This document shows positions 5,130 through 6,771 of a stretch of DNA of 6,771 bases, piece by piece. Every line of letters begins with the position of its first letter. Within the stretch, counting starts at the first letter, position 1. Made by a program: the position numbers and the translations under genes. The notes beneath the pieces are model-generated. The model was not told the origin of the DNA and ran no database searches. It saw only the letters and a program-made list of their open reading frames with translations. Location of the stretch: contig JBAQGA010000158.1 of assembly GCA_049287565.1 (NCBI GenBank), positions 1 through 6,771 of the forward strand. The letters run 5' to 3'. The DNA is from UBA8522 sp049287565 (GTDB taxonomy: Bacteria > Acidobacteriota > Aminicenantia > Aminicenantales > UBA8522).

Positions 5130-6771
5130 TTATTGCGGGGGGATGCGGAATTCCTGGATCCGGCTGTTGTCCAACTCGAGGACGAAGACGTTTCCCTTAT
5201 CATTGACGGCCACACCCACCGGGCCCATCATCTGGCCGTCGGCCGTTCCCGCCGAATCCCAGGCGGTGATGAACCGGCCGTCAGGGCCGAACTTCTGAAC
5301 CCGGTTATTCCCCGTGTCGGCGATGTAGATATAGCCTTGGGAATCCACGGCCAGCCCGAGCGGCCTGTTCAGCTCACCCTCGCCCGTCCCGGCTTTGCAC
5401 CACACGGCGATGACCTCTCCCTCGGGGGAGAACTTCTGGATGTGGACGCGGTCGACGACGATGATCTCGTTGTGCGCGTTGACGGCGACACCCGTCGGGA
5501 AGAGGAACTCGCCCCGTCCCGTGCCCTGCTTGTCCCAGGCTGTTTTGACGACGCCGCCGGTCGAGTACTTGACGATGCGGTTGTTCCCGGAATCGGCTAC
5601 GTAGATGTCTTTGCTGCGGTCGACGGCGATACCCAGAGGGATCGTGAACTCGTCCGGTTTGTTGCCGGCCTTGCCCCACTTGGCGACGAACTTTCCCTCG
5701 GTGGAGAATTTCATGACGCAGCCGGCCTTGGCATCGGTGACGTAGAAAAAGCCCTGACCGTCGAAGGCGATCCCGGAGGGTTCTTTCAGGGGTTTGAATT
5801 CACGTCCGGCATCACCCCAACCGGCCAGATAGCGGCCCTGCGGATCGAACTTCTTGACCTTGAAATCGCTCTCGTCGGTCACATAGAGATGGCCTGCTCC
5901 GTCGAAGGCGATCGCCCGGGGCGCCTTGAAGATCTTGGCTTCCGGACCTCCCATCTTCTGCCCGAAGACGTAATCTTTGACGGTCAGAACCGCAGTGACG
6001 GCCAGCGGGCCAGGCCCTTCCAGGACATCGAGGCTCTCCTCATGCTCCGCCCAGCGGGGTTTCTTCAGCTTGAGGACATGACTGCCGTAGGGGACGTAGG
6101 GCAGCTCGCAATCGCTGGCCTTCCCGGTATCCTGGCCGTCCAGGAAGACCTCGGCGCCGGGAGGTGTCGAGCTCACGACGAGCGTCCGGCCGATGCTCTG
6201 GAGGACGATGTCTTTCCTGGAACTGCTTTGAGAAAGGAAGATCTCCTCTTTGTAGGGTTGATAGCCCTCTTTGACGATTTCGAGGGTGAACTTGGGCACC
6301 GGCGTGCTGTATATCTCGGGGGAGAGGCCGATCTCCTTTCCGTCGACGATGATGGTGGCCTCCTTGGGCTCGGTGGCGATCTCCAGGGAGTAGTCGACGA
6401 GGAGGCCCCGGTATTGCTTCTCGGCCTGCTCGATGAAGCCGCTGACCAGAGGGTCATAGATGTTGCGTGTGGCCTCCTTGGCATGGGCGAAGTCCACTTC
6501 GAACATGTTCCGGAATTCCAGCAGGGCGCCGTAGGGATCGCCCTTTTTGGCGGAGGCCAGGCCGAGCCAGAGATAGATCTCGCAGGCGATCTGCTTCTGC
6601 CGGCCGCGGTCGTCGATCGTGAAGGCCTTGGCCAGGAGCGGGCGCAGCCCGGCGCTGGCCTTATCGAATTCGGTCTCCTGACGGATCAGGTTCTTGTTTT
6701 CCTCCATCTTGAGTTCGATCTCGGCAGCGATCTCTCCCTGGGATCTCGTCAGACTGCCGGAGGCTGCGGCC
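5130..6771 (-). CDS. PEGA-domain and six-blade NHL-propeller protein (5' end outside window)
   Basis: The frame is open from the right edge to TAA at 5132-5130. The first ATG (6707) has no ribosome site and 21 sense codons precede it, so the true start is probably outside. Residues are numbered from that ATG. Residues 1-105 are helical, with a TPR-like unit around 40-72 (IYLWLGLASAKKGDPYGALLEF). Two PEGA domains follow: about 108-170 (ATIIVDGKEIG...FTLEIVKEGYQPY) and 174-242 (STPPGAEVFLDGQDTG...YGSHVLKLKK). Residues 261-521 hold six NHL repeats of about 38 residues, for example GIAVDRSKDIYVADSGNNRIVKY, enough for a closed six-blade propeller. PEGA domains occur in surface or periplasmic proteins, and NHL propellers bind proteins, glycans or RNA; a cell-envelope binding role is inference. 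No catalytic motif is seen. It converges on the SYLF gene. Confidence 0.88.
   Translation of the reverse strand, partial: AAASGSLTRSQGEIAAEIELKMEENKNLIRQETEFDKASAGLRPLLAKAFTIDDRGRQKQIACEIYLWLGLASAKKGDPYGALLEFRNMFEVDFAHAKEATRNIYDPLVSGFIEQAEKQYRGLLVDYSLEIATEPKEATIIVDGKEIGLSPEIYSTPVPKFTLEIVKEGYQPYKEEIFLSQSSSRKDIVLQSIGRTLVVSSTPPGAEVFLDGQDTGKASDCELPYVPYGSHVLKLKKPRWAEHEESLDVLEGPGPLAVTAVLTVKDYVFGQKMGGPEAKIFKAPRAIAFDGAGHLYVTDESDFKVKKFDPQGRYLAGWGDAGREFKPLKEPSGIAFDGQGFFYVTDAKAGCVMKFSTEGKFVAKWGKAGNKPDEFTIPLGIAVDRSKDIYVADSGNNRIVKYSTGGVVKTAWDKQGTGRGEFLFPTGVAVNAHNEIIVVDRVHIQKFSPEGEVIAVWCKAGTGEGELNRPLGLAVDSQGYIYIADTGNNRVQKFGPDGRFITAWDSAGTADGQMMGPVGVAVNDKGNVFVLELDNSRIQEFRIPPQ
5145..5927 (-). repeat. Six tandem NHL repeats (protein level)
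   Basis: Blades begin at residues of about 261, 308, 355, 402, 447 and 494 of the PEGA/NHL protein. Each has P.GIA(V/F)D, then a (Y/V)V(T/A)D-like strand, then a K(F/Y) and a W near the end. Blades 3 and 5 share the full DSGNNR or DTGNNR turn. Blade 4 (IIVVDRVHIQKF) is two residues shorter there, and blade 6 ends at the C-terminus without its final strand. Confidence 0.85.

Noticed and set aside
5142..5930. CRISPR-like or satellite repeat suggested by recurring motifs
   Set aside because: The recurrence is at protein level (NHL blades of about 38 residues with diverged DNA), not identical DNA repeats with spacers.

Overview
The window looks like a piece of a GC-rich, Gram-negative-type bacterial chromosome. 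The gene content (exported PEGA/NHL and TPR proteins, a Tat-dependent sugar-isomerase homologue, an exported SYLF protein) resembles what I associate with Acidobacteriota or Candidatus Aminicenantes. That placement is inference from gene style only; no rRNA or other marker gene is present.

Layout. At the left edge (1-300, +) is the C-terminal catalytic part of a tyrosine recombinase. It is about 49% GC by my hand count, visibly lower than the genes beside it, so the edge of an integrated element probably lies here. It converges on a minus-strand block of four genes, listed in transcription order: a small exported protein with a GerW/YtfJ-like domain (3711-4100); an exported protein with the same domain followed by TPRs (2759-3700), 10 nt downstream of the first; a DUF1003 membrane protein (1905-2633); and a Tat-exported protein of the L-fucose isomerase superfamily (377-1831). 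The first two clearly form one operon. The last two are separated by gaps of 125 and 73 nt that hold weak terminator-like and promoter-like signals. A 272-nt divergent intergenic region (4101-4372) separates this block from a plus-strand SYLF-domain protein with a signal peptide (4373-5098). That gene converges, across 31 nt, on a large minus-strand gene whose start lies beyond the right edge (5130-6771). It encodes a helical N-terminal region, two PEGA domains and a six-blade NHL propeller.

How it fits together. Five of the six reasonably complete proteins are predicted to be exported or membrane-bound, so this is mainly a cell-envelope neighbourhood. The most distinctive part is the pair of GerW-like proteins, a family best known from spore formers, here with signal peptides and one copy fused to TPRs. 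Their promoter is divergent from that of the SYLF gene. Between the two -10 elements lies a strong inverted repeat (14-nt arms, one mismatch) with its T-tract and A-tract on the wrong sides for a terminator, so it may be a shared operator. No CRISPR array, tRNA, rRNA or insertion sequence was recognised.
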